Assembly: GCA_031841125.1 (NCBI GenBank)
Contig: CM063108.1
Location: 8,105,683-8,169,682, forward strand
Length of the DNA: 64,000 bases
Origin: Acanthococcus lagerstroemiae
Lineage: Eukaryota; Arthropoda; Insecta; Hemiptera; Eriococcidae
Reading direction: 5' to 3'
The position numbers were made by a program, and so were the translations under genes. Below, piece by piece: positions 1 to 12,179 of the stretch (position 1 is its first letter; each line of letters starts with the position of its first letter). Under the pieces are notes generated by a model. That model had not been told where the DNA came from. It was given only the letters and a program-made list of their open reading frames with translations, and ran no database searches.

Positions 1-1080
1 GCCAGGAATTAGTGTATATCTATAAAATTTGAACACATGCTATTCTCAAAACCCTATGGATGAGAAAAAACTCAAAAAACTGCATCCAATTCCCTTTTCT
101 TTTTTTTCCCGAATTGTGGCATTTTTTCATGAACGACCCAAAAACATGCTGTCCACAAAGAAATGCCGACATTTGTCTCCGGTCACACCTTCCTGCCTTA
201 CGACCGGAGGACGTGCTTACATCAAAAAAATCGGCATAAATGGCCGACCAAGAAAAGCCCAGAAAGCCTGAGGAAGTATCCCGACTAGCTCACAAGAGAC
301 CTCTCAGGCGTGGTATTGCCAGGGAAAGGAAGGTGGTTACCCAGATCACATGTTAAGTCGTTTCAAGTTCCAGAACGAAAAAGTAAAGAAAACGAAAAAC
401 TTACATTCACATATTCCCTTGCAAGTCGCCCATACACCCCCCCTCCCCCTTAGAAAAAGAACAAAATTAAACATCTCCAATATTTTATTCAATAGTCTCT
501 AATTTTTGCTCTCAACCCGAGCACTGGAATCTGCCTCTTCGAGCATTACCTCAGACAAGCATTAGGTAATAGTAAAAGATGAAAAGAAAACTAAACACTC
601 CGCGAAAGGCACGAACCACATGGCGGCGGCGAAGACGAAACAAAACAGTTTTCGAACGAAAGAAAATCCTCGCACGGGGAAAAATTCCAAGCCGCGAAAA
701 GATGACGGACCCACGAAAACTGTAGTTTTGGAAACGGTACCGAACAAAAAAAAAAGTTCGAAAATCTTGAGGCAAGTTCGGCACTGGCGACCAGTAAGAA
801 AACTTGTGACTGAAAAGAAAAAGCAAGAATAAACTCAACTCGTGCAAACGGGACCGAGGAGAAAACGACAGTAATTATCGGAAAAGATTATCGGGTGGAT
901 TACGAAAGAAAGATTAGGAATTAGGAGGACGGAGGGAAAGGAGGGGACACGGTGAAGACGTCGGAATGCGGAGGGCAAAGAGGAAAGGGAGTCGGTGCGC
1001 TTACAGGAGATAGTTTTGGTTGAACTGCAATCGCATTTTACCTGCCACAGAACTGAGCCTTACATTCTTGCCTAGTCTAC
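1..1080. other. No gene recognised
   Basis: A-rich and moderately CpG-containing sequence. The longest reading frames (about 80 residues at 29-271 and a lysine-rich 70 residues at 620-832) show no domain, no convincing splice sites and no similarity I recognise, so they are not called as genes. Confidence 0.4.
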
Positions 1081-1086
1081 CGCGAA

Positions 1087-1750
1087 GAAGCAAAAGAACT
1101 GTTTGATTATGGGCACCTCTAAACCTCTTCTCAGGAAGGAGGGAACGGGACAAGACGATTTCAGATTTGGGGAGGGAAGGAGGAGGAAATCCTTTGTGGG
1201 GGAAACAATGCACTTTTTCAGAATTTAGGAGGTGCAAAAATACCTCACCCCCCTCGCATCGCACTCATATCAACGAACTTAGCTTTTCTCATAACCGCCA
1301 CACAATCTCCGTCGAATCCGTAACTAACCAAGCCATCGCTGCACGCTAATTACGAGCCCGCTACCTCCCTTCCATCATTCCGACGCTACCGGCTGACCCG
1401 TTAAATTGGCAAAAGTGTTTCCTCGCATTTCAATTTCTGACTTACGTCTATGCAAACGTTTGCTATCCCATTCCCTTTTCTTTACTACCTTAAAGAAGCA
1501 ACAGAATTGTGATTATGGGCACCTCTGAGCTTCATCTCAGGAAGCAGGGGGCAATAATATTCCAGATTTAGGGAGGGAAGCAGGAAGAAACCCTTTGGGG
1601 GGACAATGCACTTTTTCAAAATCCAGTTGGGGTAAATACCTCACCCCCTCGTGGTACCCATATCAATGATCTTAGCTTCTCATAATCGCCATTCAATCTC
1701 TGTTGAATCCCTAATTAAGAAGCCATCGCCGCACGCTAATGGCGAGCCTG
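1087..1750. repeat. Direct repeat pair, about 265 bp each
   Basis: Two diverged copies in the same orientation lie at 1087-1360 and 1494-1750. Both run from a 'gattatgggcacctct' motif through a GGGAGGGAAG stretch and 'caatgcactttttca' to 'agccatcgc.gcacgctaat'. The spacer is about 130 bp. Neither copy has an open frame across it; this is a local duplication of non-coding or transposon-derived DNA. Confidence 0.8.
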
Positions 1751-2520
1751 CTGACAGAAGAAGTAGCCGCGAGCGCTTGCGCCTAACGGTGGTGCCCATC
1801 TGCCGGTACTACTGGACCTAACAGAACTTCAGCTCCGGTTATCAATTACAACGGACAGCGCCATGAAACTGCTTAGTCAGCGCGGGTCAGATCGAGATCA
1901 CGCGATTTTCGCGCGCAGATTCGGTGCCAGCGCCGCGTCGCGGTCATATCGGCGTGCGCGGGTGCGCACATGGTCGACCAAACTGAACCGAATGGAACCG
2001 GTTCGCGCGGAACTGTCAATGCGAGACGGACGACCGCCTGGGAAGCCTGGGAGTCGAGTCGAGTACCAAATATCTATCAGCGTCATTTTAATGCGCGAAT
2101 CAGCAGCACGTAGCGCGGAGGCGACGACAGTGATGACGGCGATGAACGACGCGGTGACGGCGACAAGGACGACGACGCTCCGGCCACTCTTATGAAAATG
2201 ATTCGACAATATTCGATGATTCGATCACACTTTAACCTAATTTGAGCAGGCAGAGCGTTTCGGACGTTTTCCTTACCGCCTCGCCCGTTGCTGTTCTTCG
2301 TCTTCGATTTAATACGTGCGTTAACCCGACGTACGTTAAAGTTTTAGTAAAGCCCGATAATTCGAACGATTTTTTTCTTTTGTCACATTGCTTCGGTTTC
2401 TTCTCGGTTCGCAGTTGCCATTCGAACGTAGATACCAAGAATCGAGCGAGCCAGCGAGAGGAGACAGTGAAGAGACGATATCGGCTACGGATATGTAGCT
2501 TGGCCCTCAGTTCCCCTATC
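1740..2520. other. CpG-rich patch
   Basis: Many CG dinucleotides (for example around 1900-2000 and 2100-2180), in contrast to the AT-rich CpG-poor surroundings. Both strands have frames of about 100 residues here without recognisable domains, as expected where stop codons are rare. It could be a promoter or 5' untranslated exon of an unseen gene, or a GC-rich transposon fragment. Confidence 0.4.
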
Positions 2521-2600
2521 ATTTCGAATTTTTATTTGTTAGTGCCATCAAACGAAAATATTTTGGGAAAACGAGCGGGACTTAACGGAATATTATAATG

Positions 2601-2707
2601 TTTGGTGGAGCGTATATGGCGATGTACGCATGCCAAAGTGGTTCCCAAGACACCACACCACTGGCCCCGGAAACTAAACTTTCAAGTACCACATTAGTAA
2701 CCAGAGA
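2601..2707 (-). mobile_element. Approx. 107-bp LINE 3'-end-like unit (copy 1)
   Basis: Reverse complement matches the last 106 bp of the R1-like LINE ending at 53579. It shares the block 'cgcatgccaaagtgg', the GACACC-ACACC segment and a recognisable far end near 2707. It is more diverged than the 12469 copy. No clean target duplication was found. Confidence 0.65.
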
Positions 2708-2879
2708 CTTTGCGGAATACTGTGGAGCGAGGTCTTCTATTGAACATGCTATAAGTCCGACCTCGTACCCCTGGATTAAATTTTGTGTCGCCAATGATGA
2801 GGTACCAAAAACAGCCGGCACGGAACAATGCCACTGAGCGTAACCAAACACCGTAAAATCCCGTACCATGGTTATCTCC

Positions 2880-5110
2880 AATCTCTATCTCTAAATATAA
2901 AAGTGCTTGTTCGTCTGTGGGTGTGAGTATTTGTTTCGAGGTTGGCGAGTGAACCGTTATAGGTGGATGTCGTACTTTTTGGATGTGTTCGTATGAAATC
3001 TGGGAAGGTTTTGGACTAAAAAAACTTCGGTACACTTATTAGGAGGGGGGCCGCAAAATTTTGCCCCTTCTTGACGACTTGGACTTTTCGGAAGTGTTTC
3101 ATCATGAACTTCAGATTTTATTACAATTTGGTGGTTGTAATTGTCTCCCTTCAGAAATTATCAGAGGGTTGAAAATCTGAAATTCTTAAAACAAGCTTAA
3201 AATACCTTATTATTACATTTATATCTGATTTACCGCGACCATAATATGATCGGATATTGTTTCGTACTCATTTATGTACCACACGCCTCATTTTCAGCCC
3301 GGTATCATCTTCGAAGACTTCCAAGATTTCAGTTTTTGGAAACCATGTTCAACATTTCTTTCTAATTATCCGATAGAATTTGCAAGGACATCAAAATTTT
3401 CGTCTGAATAACCCATGAAGCGATAAACTGCAAATGAATCAGGGCCCGCCGACAGAATGCAATATGCTAGCTGAAGCTATTTCCCATCGTAAGCTTCCGC
3501 AGGTTTTAGTAACGGTTAGTACGAAATCTCCTAGCAAACAGGTGTTGTACCGCTACCCATCCATCAACACACGGGCGCACACACAGAGCAGAAACCAATT
3601 GTCACTGTTCGTCTATACGTAGAAATGTGGTCTTTCATGTGTCAAAATATGAAAATAAGAAATAAATACAGCCAAAAATATCATTCATTGTCCTAGATAT
3701 ACGCATTTTTACTTATCAAACTTCCAATTTGGTGCACAAGTTTACCTACCCATTCCTAAGAAACATGTATCTACCAATCTACCCGACATTAAGAGATATC
3801 TATACCTGCGGTTACAACAAGGGACACCTGCGTAAAATAATACTTAGCCAGTCTCAAGTCGAGAAACAAAATGTGAGGAAAATTGAATGAGCATCAAATA
3901 ATTCATTTGATTAGTAACGTGTACCTACTGTCTTACACAGCTAGATATCAATGTTCCTCCATCAAACTCACTTTAGCCAATTCACTTTAGCCTACAGTCT
4001 TGATTAACCGCGAAGTTGGTCAGCCAGATATAAGAATAAAAGTGTTTGTCTGTGTGTTTGTGTGTTTATTTGAGGTTGGCGGGCGCACTGTTAGAGCTAT
4101 GGGGTTCGTACTTTCTGGATGGGCGGAACATTCGGTACCCTTATTAGGAGATGACAACAAAATTTCGCTGTTTTTCGACTTAGACTTTTCGGAAGTGTTT
4201 TACATTGAATTTCGTCACATTATGTTAAAATTTGGTGTCTGTAACTGCGTCCCTTCAAAAATTATTAGGGGTTTGAAAATGTAGAATTTCAAAAATGAGC
4301 CAAAAATATCATATTATTATAACACTTACATTTGATATAACGTGACCGTAATATATTTGGGTATTATTTTGTACTCATTTATGTACCACGAGGCCCATTT
4401 TCAACCCTGTATCATCTCCAAAAGCCCTATAATTAAACGCAACGCGAGTTGAAACTGTTTCCTGTGATAAACTTCTGCAGGTTCCAGTAACATTACATAG
4501 AGGACCTTCTAGCAACCACGCGCTATACCACTACCCATCCATCAACACACGCTCCAGCGTAGGAAAGTCTCAGTCTTGGAAGGGGGGGGGGGAGGTTAAT
4601 GGTCGCCATCGTATGTATTCTGTCATCTTATTGCTGTAATTAATACGCTTAAATACGATTAAAGCGTTTTTTTTGTGTTTTTTTGGTGTTTTTTTTCAAC
4701 CCACTAAACTCCTTCTACGAAGGCACAAAGCACTGACCATGATGCTCGAGCACGTTATAAAACGGAACGCAGTGGGGCCAACGGACGAGCAGCCTGTTTT
4801 GTTATCTATTTCGTTGCATGTTTAATGTTGGCAAACATGCAACGAAATAGATAAATGTTGGCAAACAACGCTAAAATGCGTTATGCTCTTTTTGGCAATG
4901 TTTAGGGAGGGGGGGGGGGGTATCGTGGGTTTCATACAGTACATGTGAAAATATGAAATAACTACAGCTACAAATATCATTCGTGGTCACAAGTACACGC
5001 ATTATTGTCAATCAAACTTCTAATTTGATGGACAAAATTACCTACCCGTCATAAAGAAACATGTATCTACCCCGCGTTAAGCAGGTATCTACTGCGGTTA
5101 CAACAGAGGT
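2880..5110. repeat. Tandem segmental duplication (2880-3830 and 4010-5110)
   Basis: Unit 1 (2880-3830) and unit 2 (4010-5110) are diverged direct copies in the same order. Shared blocks are the 'gaggttggcg' start, 'cttttcggaagtgtttc', 'gtactcatttatgtaccac', 'ctacccatccatcaacacac', and the end block 'aagaaacatgtatctacc' followed by 'tgcggttacaaca'. Unit 2 carries an extra stretch of about 380 bp (about 4560-4940) bounded by G runs, probably a later insertion. No conserved frame. Confidence 0.8.
4802..4854. repeat. Perfect 22-bp inverted repeat (hairpin)
   Basis: Arms 4802-4823 and 4833-4854 are exact reverse complements of 22 bp around a 9-base loop. The loop bases 'atgttggc' recur just after the second arm, suggesting slippage or a foldback origin. 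Confidence 0.9.
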
Positions 5111-5815
5111 TGTTTCAGTACCTGAGTATCATAGATACGTTTTTTCTTCAACACTTTTTTCTCGCCACAACAATCGTTAGGGAAAATGATCCATCCATGT
5201 TTTTAAATTCGTTATGCTTAATGAATGACAAGTTCCCGAAAACTTACAAACTATTTACCCTTACTAGTTTTCCCAAAAAAATCTGGAAACTATTGCAGAT
5301 ACAGAGAAAAGCTGGAAACAAATTTTGTTCTACACCCGATTTCCAACAACAATGATGGTATACATCTTCCTCTATCTGCCCTAGAACCGCCATAAAAATG
5401 GGGTTCAAAATGGCCTTTCCGATGACCACAGTTTATGCGAGTAAAAGTAACTGTTTGACTTATTTTCTCATCCCACGAAGTGATGCAGCTAAAAGACATC
5501 TGGATTATCGCTGGAATCGTTTCCCTACACCTACTGCTTTCCATTCCTGGAAATTTCTCGTCCCTCTTCCGTCACATACTACTGATGTAAGATTTATGTA
5601 CGTATTTGGGTGTTTCATCGCTTCTATCGATCAGAGAAAATACATGGAAACTCAGCTGTTAGGGAAAGAAAATTCAATTTTTTGGATGGGACAACCCCCA
5701 AATCTTACAACCGAAGTCGGCTTATGTTATGAGAGTACTATCACCATCGCTTCCAAAAGAAGATGAGAATAGTTACCCGTTTCAGTGGAGAGCTATACTC
5801 TTCAGATCATAATAC
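5111..5815. other. No gene recognised
   Basis: Contains an open frame of 122 codons (5398-5766, plus) with no recognisable domain or splice sites. I see nothing else that can be named. Confidence 0.4.
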
Positions 5816-5816
5816 G

Positions 5817-6025
5817 GTTGGCCGAGTGAGGTCTGGTTGGCCGAGTGGACAGCGCGTTGGTCTCAGAATCCGGAGGTCCCGGGTTCGAACCCGCGTAGCA
5901 ACTCGCCAGAATTTTCGACCTAGGCCGGTTTTTCGGCCAGAAGGGAAGAGGGCTAAGACAGCCCTAACAGCCTCCCCGACGTCTCTGAAGTAATGCTCGA
6001 AAGGGCGGATTCCACGTATCCGGTG
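5817..6025 (+). mobile_element. tRNA-derived SINE
   Basis: A pol III A box (tggccgagtgg, 5838-5848) and a B box (ggttcgaaccc, 5882-5892) are spaced as in a tRNA. The 3' acceptor stem is absent and the sequence runs on into an unrelated body with the inverted pair 'ggccgg...cggcc'. The tail 'taatgctcgaaagggcgg' recurs at 51119-51135. The head 'ggttggccgagtg' is partly duplicated 17 bp upstream (5817). This is a SINE rather than a functional tRNA. Confidence 0.8.
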
Positions 6026-6865
6026 GAGAGCAGAATTAGAAAAAAAGAGAGTATTTGTCCTGTCTCGTGAGCAAATTTAATGCTTAGAGGATTATATCGT
6101 CGAGTCAGTGCGATTTGGAGGTAAATCCAAAATAGTTTTACTACAGAGGGAAAACAAAGCTTCACATCAAGGGTATTGCCTGATAAATTGGAACTGTTAA
6201 CAAGATATTCAAAAAAGAACATTGAAACCAGCAGCAATGTTTTACTCATGTTGCATTAAATTACTTTTCCTATGATACCAGCATCTTATTTTCGAGAAAA
6301 ATTGCATTGTCTCCAAATCGCACTGACCTAGCAATATGAGCTACGCTAAAGACAACTGTATGGTAATCAAGCATAGGCGCAAAGAGGTGGGGCTTGGGGG
6401 CTTAGCCCCCCACCCAAACTTCTAAATAGCCCCCCCCCCAACACTGGAAAATTACCAAAGAAAAATATGTGGGGGTGGTGTTGCTTCATAGTTGGGGGAC
6501 TTAAGCCCCCCCCCCGATCTGAGCCCTATTTGCGCTTCTGTAATTAAAATCGACGAATCCCAATTTTTAGGGTTTTTATGTCTGAATACAAGTAAGGGTT
6601 TTTTGGGTGGCTATGAGTTCATTTTTGCAGAATTTTCAAATCCACGCATGTGGAGCCCAAAGTGTAGGAGGCATGAACTCAGCGACCAAAAAATTCCTCA
6701 TTCAGATGTACAGGAAGTCCAGTCAATCTCCCCATTTTGAATATCTTCGAAACACAGGGTTGAACTAATGCGCTGCAAAATATATAGGTTCCTCGTTAGG
6801 CAACGTCAAATATCTTTTGTCGTGAAAAATTGAAAAATATCCCCCCCCCCTAATGAGGGAGCTGG
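6026..6865. other. Non-coding; C/G-run transposon debris
   Basis: No gene. At 6366-6440 and 6490-6515 runs of C and G form short inverted pairs (gggggcttagcccccc). Such 'gcgcaaagaggtgggg' ends resemble termini of decayed DNA transposons, but no partner terminus or target duplication was identified. Confidence 0.4.
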
Positions 6866-6869
6866 ATTC

Positions 6870-7660
6870 GAAAATTAAATAGAACAATATCGACAAAAGT
6901 TTCCAAATATAGGCATTATGGGTCGTTGATTACGAATATTGAATCAGATTTTTAATCCGACTCCGAAGTGGAATCCAAATTTGACTTCCTTCTGAGGGTT
7001 CAAGTTAATTTTGCTTTAAAAATTGAACAAGGTATCGAAATAGGTGTATTTTTGATCGCTGGTTTCGGAAATTAAGTCAGACTTCTGATCCAACCCCGAC
7101 TGGCCCCTAATTTGACTTGTCCTCGTTCTGAGGAACCAGGTTAATTTTGCTAAAAAAATTAAATAAGGTATCCGAATAGGGGTTCCTTGAATTGTTAATT
7201 TAATTTAGTCAGATTTTTGATCGGATCCCGACTCGAGTCCCAAATTTGATTTTTTCTCTCTCTCAAAAGGCCAGGTTGATTTCGTTGAAAAAATTAAACA
7301 AGGCATCAAACTAGGCAATTAATTTTTCAATCGGATCCAGATTCGGTTTCCGAATTCGACTTTTTCTCTTTCTGAGGGATTACGTTGATTTTCCTGACAA
7401 AATAGAACAAGTTATCGAAATAGGGGTGTCTTGAATCCCCGATTTTGAAAATTAAGTCAGATTTTCCATCCGACCTCGATTCGAGCCCTACATTTAGTTT
7501 TCCCTCTCTCTTTTGACGGACTCTGTTGAACTCCCTCCCCTGAAAAAAATTAACAAAGTATCAGAATAAGGGTACTTCGAGTAGCTGATTTCGAACATTC
7601 AATCAGATTTTTAAGCCGCTCGCCATATGGGCGTCGAATTCGACTTCCTGGAAATTCAGT
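6870..7660. repeat. Degenerate tandem array, unit about 110-130 bp
   Basis: About six diverged head-to-tail units. Each has 'aaaattaa.caaggtatcgaaatagggg', then 'ttaagtcagatttttgatc', 'cgactcgag' and 'aatttgactt...ctctctgaggg'. Spacing is about 110-130 bp. No coding content. Confidence 0.8.
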
Positions 7661-8080
7661 AGATACCCTATATATAATGGAGAAATAAAATATAACTTAA
7701 AAAAAAAAAAAAAAAAAGAGAGGAAAGAAGAATGGCTTCATCGATTGAGAAAACATTTAAAAAATCAAGCCCCTGTGAAACCCAAAAAGCCCAAAAGCAG
7801 AAAGGAAGGAGGAATGGTTTCAGCGATTGAGAAAACATTAATTTGAGAAAGAAACTAGTTTTTAGACTCATATGGGTGAGGGGCTCCTCGCCTTAATTGA
7901 AACTCAAATTCCAAAAATCAGAGTTAATTCCGACAAGAAATGCAATATCTTGAGGCAAGGATTACTCCAACTGACAGATTTTCTATTTTAATTTTCGAAT
8001 CGATCTTCTAGGGGATAAGTTGACCGAAAATCAAAAATTGGAAAATAGGGACCATCCTAATGTTACAAACAAAATATATA
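7661..8080. repeat. Poly-A tract and short duplication
   Basis: A poly-A run (about 7700-7717) is followed by two copies of 'cgattgagaaaacatt' (about 7742 and 7823) in a roughly 82-bp direct repeat. The rest is AT-rich without a gene. Confidence 0.6.
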
Positions 8081-8084
8081 TAGC

Positions 8085-9870
8085 TGCAAGAACTACCAAA
8101 GCACTAACATATGGGACCCTTTTTGACTTCAAATATGAAATCGGGGTGGAGCTACCATCTTTCTAGCCCACTGGCACCGCAATAGAGAACGGAAGAGTCA
8201 GTACTAACGAAACCAGGGTCGGATTAAGGTCGTGAGCGCTCCTTGGGCACTCCCTTAGAAGCATCCCCCCTCCCCCCTTCAAGCAATTTCAAGTAGTAAA
8301 AATCTTCCATTTGGATTTTTTTTTTTAAAGTTTTGCTTGTATTAGTTTTGAATTTGGGAGTTGTAAGCTGGGAATGCATTTTTGTATATTATACTCGAAA
8401 ATTTTTCCGCCCCTCAAAAATGTTCCGCCGTGGGCACGGGCCTGAACGAAACAACTGTGTACTGAGACCATTAGTGACCCTAAATTCAAAACGAGGGATT
8501 ATCGTTCCTCCAGCCCCTCTCACGGTTTCTTGAAAATATCTTGCGAAGGGATTGAGTACTAAGTATGAACATTAATATGTGCACTAATAGTACAGATGAA
8601 TTAAACAAAAAATTTGACTGCAAAATATTGTAGGATTACGAGCGAAACTTCACGGAATATTGTGGCGGGTATACTAAAAGTCCAATCTCGTACCCCCCCC
8701 CCCTGGTGGTAAATTTTTCAGGGGGTTGAATCTCTTCGGATGTTTTAGATATTACGTGCTTTCTCTGTAAATTATTATCAGCGTGAAAAAATGTACATCA
8801 AAATTCTACGATGAAATTTGAAAATTAAAGAACAGATTCACAGTCATCATGAAAATTCAATTTAAAACAATTAGTTTGCTTTTTAAAAATAAGTTATGGT
8901 TGTTTTGCATGAAATAAAAATTTTTAAAACTGTGTTTTCTGATATACATGAATTTCAAAAACTTCCCCGGAAATTCAGTTTTGAGCTTAGAAACTTTTTA
9001 TTTTCATGAAAACGTTCATAATTTCGTTAATATTTTTTCAGTACGTAAATGTGTGAGCCTTACTTTCAACTTGAGGGGTGAAGATGAGAACTAATAAAAT
9101 CAATGTTCGTACTAACGTACACTACCAAAGCACTAACAAATGGAGCAATCTGTAACTCCAAACGAAAATTTGGAGCAGGAGCTATCATTTTCTTGGCCTC
9201 CTAGAATTTGGTTTCGGAAGGAGAGTAAGCACTAAGAAAACAACTGCTAACACGAACTTACACTGGCGAAGCAATTAACAAATAAGACCATTTTCAACTA
9301 CAAATCTAAAGTTACAGGAGAGGCTGTCATTTTCCTAGTCCCTTCCTTCAAGAATTGAGGAATGGAGTCATCACTAACAAAATGAATGCCTGGGCTAATG
9401 CGCTAAGCACTAACAAATAAGACTGTTTTAGACTTCGAACTCAATATGGGCAGGGTACCATTTCCTTGGCCCCTCGCACTATAATAGGGGGATATAGTGG
9501 GAAGGGGGTGAGCACTAACAAAATTAAATTCTACACTAACATGACTAACGTGCATTACCGAATAGGCATGGTAACAGAATTCTTCGATGGGATAGATTTC
9601 TGAGCACTGCCAGAAAAGCGAGTAAAAACTTTTTGAATTTTCTTAGAGAATGTCTACGAACAAAATAATAATTTGGACGGTCGCGGGGAAGATCATCCCC
9701 CAGATCCCCCACCCCTTAAAACCGGCAATGCTCACGAAACACTGACAAATCAAACAATTTTCAACCAATTCGAAATGGTGATGTTATCATTTCCTAGGCC
9801 CCTTCCACAGTTTTTTGACAATATCTCGAAAATAATTCAGTACAAATGAAATTAACCCATGCCCCGCTAA
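8085..9870. repeat. Degenerate satellite, unit about 140-150 bp
   Basis: Repeated block 'aaagcactaacaaat(a/g)', then a 'gac.ttt...acttcaaa' segment, then 'taccattttcttggcccctc' and 'gagcactaacaaaa'. Units are visible at about 8095, 9125, 9270, 9400 and 9780, with more decayed sequence between 8230 and 9100. The same family runs in reverse orientation at about 14900-15460. Confidence 0.65.
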
Positions 9871-11017
9871 CATCCTGGCGAACAGAGTTACTACAGTATC
9901 AATCGAGGTGAAACGATAGCGCGTCGTGGAACCGCGCCAGTTCGAACGAACACGGCATTACAATCGCAAGGTGTGTTACCACCAGATCAGAAAGATTTGG
10001 TACTGTGCATACGCACATCATAGACAGCTTACTCAACGTCGTGAAAACACGTGGCTAGTAAGCGAGCTGCGTTTGCACACTTTTCGACACAGAGAAGGAA
10101 AACTCGACTGTCACAAACTGTGGGGAACGCAATGGCAAACTACCCCAATTAACCCTGCCCAAGGAAAGTTGCACGTGAGAAACTGTGATTGCCTATGTCC
10201 AACAACAGATACGGCACCTGAAAAAGAAGACTGAACAAATGAACTAATTCTCAAGGACAAAGTCCAAGATGAAAAGCTACTGGTTTGCAATTTTTTTTCC
10301 CCCCTTCTGAAAATATGTACAGAAAGAGTCAAGTACCAACGAAATTAACACATGCACTAACACGTAAGCCTATTTGAACAAAAAATAAATTGAAATAGAG
10401 GAGGCGGGCGAAAATGACCTCAGTCAGGTTCAGTCCAGAGCCGGTGTCAAGAGCATGACTGCGATCACTCGGTGATGAGCACATATTTTGCAACACGACA
10501 TGAGGTCATTCGAGGTCTAATTAATTCGTGTCTATCACGCTTATTATTAAAGCGTTTGTACGAGTACAGCAGATCTGGGCGATAGGTTATGTCACATTGG
10601 AAGGTAGTGGTGTTCGGATACGGTAACGATCTTATTAACTCGAGCCGCACGGTTTCATTGAACCTTATTGCTATTTCCAGTTTTCAAGTTCGTTCGTCAT
10701 TAGGTTACTCGGAGATCTGATAAGAGAGGCGTGAAATTACGGTACTTCTAAATAATTATAAATGAATGAAGGAGAGGAAAACTGCACGCTGCAATTGATG
10801 TTTATTTAATCGCGCCGCATTATTAATGCGTTTCCGGATTGCACTGATGGATCTAGCGAGCAAAATGAATGAGAAATGTGAAGTAACCGGATACCGCATG
10901 AAGAGCATGAACACCTTTTCGAAATTTCGAATGTATCCTCACGTCGTTGGGATTCCTATGATTAGAGGAGATTTCCTTTTGCCGAAACTAAGCACCGCCA
11001 TAATAAAACGAGAGGTC

Positions 11018-11020
<3 letters not shown>
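9871..11020. other. No gene recognised
   Basis: Somewhat more CpG than its flanks. A 102-codon frame (9926-10234, plus) has no domain I recognise. No splice pattern supports a gene. Confidence 0.4.

Positions 11021-11053
<33 letters not shown>
11021..11053. repeat. (GA)n microsatellite
   Basis: About 16 GA repeats immediately 5' of the RTE-like LINE fragment. Confidence 0.95.
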
Positions 11054-11054
<1 letters not shown>

Positions 11055-11097
11055 CATATCTCCCCCTGTCAAAGAAAATAGAACTGCTTTTGACAAA

Positions 11098-12175
11098 TTG
11101 AGTGACTTTGAACCAGTTCGTCAAGAGTTAGAAACAGAGCAATTTACTTCAAGACTGAAATCCATTTCGCCAGCCTCATCCCACATTTTAAATCTTTTGT
11201 TCAAAACGGACTATCTGTTTCGTCAGGCAAGGGGACCCTCTCTCGCCTATCCTTTTCAACTGTGCACTGGAGGAGGTTTTCCGACAGCTGGAGTGGGAGG
11301 AACAATTGACTAAGTATAAATGGTAAGAGAATCTCAAACTTAAGATTTGCAGTTGAAATAATTCTAATATCAGAATCGCATTCGGAATTCAATTCAATGA
11401 TTCAGTCTCTAAATGCAACAGGGAAAACCGCTGGATTAACTATGAACTTGAAAATAACCAAAATTATGCCAACAGAATCGTCCTCAGCAAAAATTAGCAT
11501 AGACGGCAGAGAGATAGAATCGGTATAGGAAACAACTTACTCAGGTCAGTTAATCACTTTTGAAAATAAAATGGAGAAATAAATTAACAGGCGAATTGGC
11601 TTAGCATGGAAAAATACTGGGTACTGAGGCATATCTTCAAAGGTAATTTTAAGTATAAACAAAAAGGGGAAATCTTCAATATGTGCGTGCTGCCAGTTCT
11701 AACATACGGATGCCCAACCTGAACACAAACAGCGCAAAAATCCTAACAAAAATATCACACCCATAACTCTATGCTGCGGTCTATGCTTGGAAAGAGAAAA
11801 TCGGACAGAATTCGCACTGCCTCACTAAAAAAGAAAATCTCCAACATGTTAGACGCAATAGTTTAAATTAGGAATCAAAAGTGGGGAGGGGGGCACGTCG
11901 CCAGACTTTCCCCCGATAGATGGGCATATCTGGCCACCTTTTGGATTTTCGCTTACAAAAAAAAGAAGAAAGGGGGACAAAGAGCGAGATGGAGGGACGA
12001 AATCGATCGCTTCTTTTTCCATAAAAAATATCGAAGAATAGCTACAAACAGGGAAGAATAGGAAAGGGTGAGGTGTATTTTTGCTCTTAAAGGGCCGGGG
12101 ATATTTCCAGGGTAAACTAGAAATAGTTATAACGCATGTAATACCCCTCTAATTAAAGGTGTTATTATTATTATC
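11098..12175 (+). mobile_element. RTE-like LINE, 3' part of reverse transcriptase, broken
   Basis: Decayed 5'-truncated non-LTR element. In successive frames it encodes the RT palm motif VRQGDPLSP (about 11220-11250), a FADDIILISES block (about 11350, catalytic FADD), a thumb region, LPVLTYGCPTWT (about 11693-11725), a WGGGHVARLSPDRWA block (about 11882-11935) and a C-terminal RARWRDEIDRF segment. Stop codons and frame changes are frequent, so it is inactive. It ends with a TTATTATTATTAT tail near 12160-12175, typical of RTE-like elements. Its mobilisation enzyme would have nicked and reverse-transcribed at target DNA. Confidence 0.85.
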
Positions 12176-12179
12176 TGTT

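Noticed and set aside
5398..5766. 122-codon frame as a gene
   Set aside because: No domain, no splice signals, repeat-rich surroundings.
5834..5905. Functional tRNA gene
   Set aside because: A and B boxes are good, but there is no 3' acceptor stem pairing with the 5' end and the sequence continues into a SINE body.
6870..9870. CRISPR-like array
   Set aside because: Units are 110-150 bp, degenerate, with no repeat/spacer alternation, in eukaryotic DNA.
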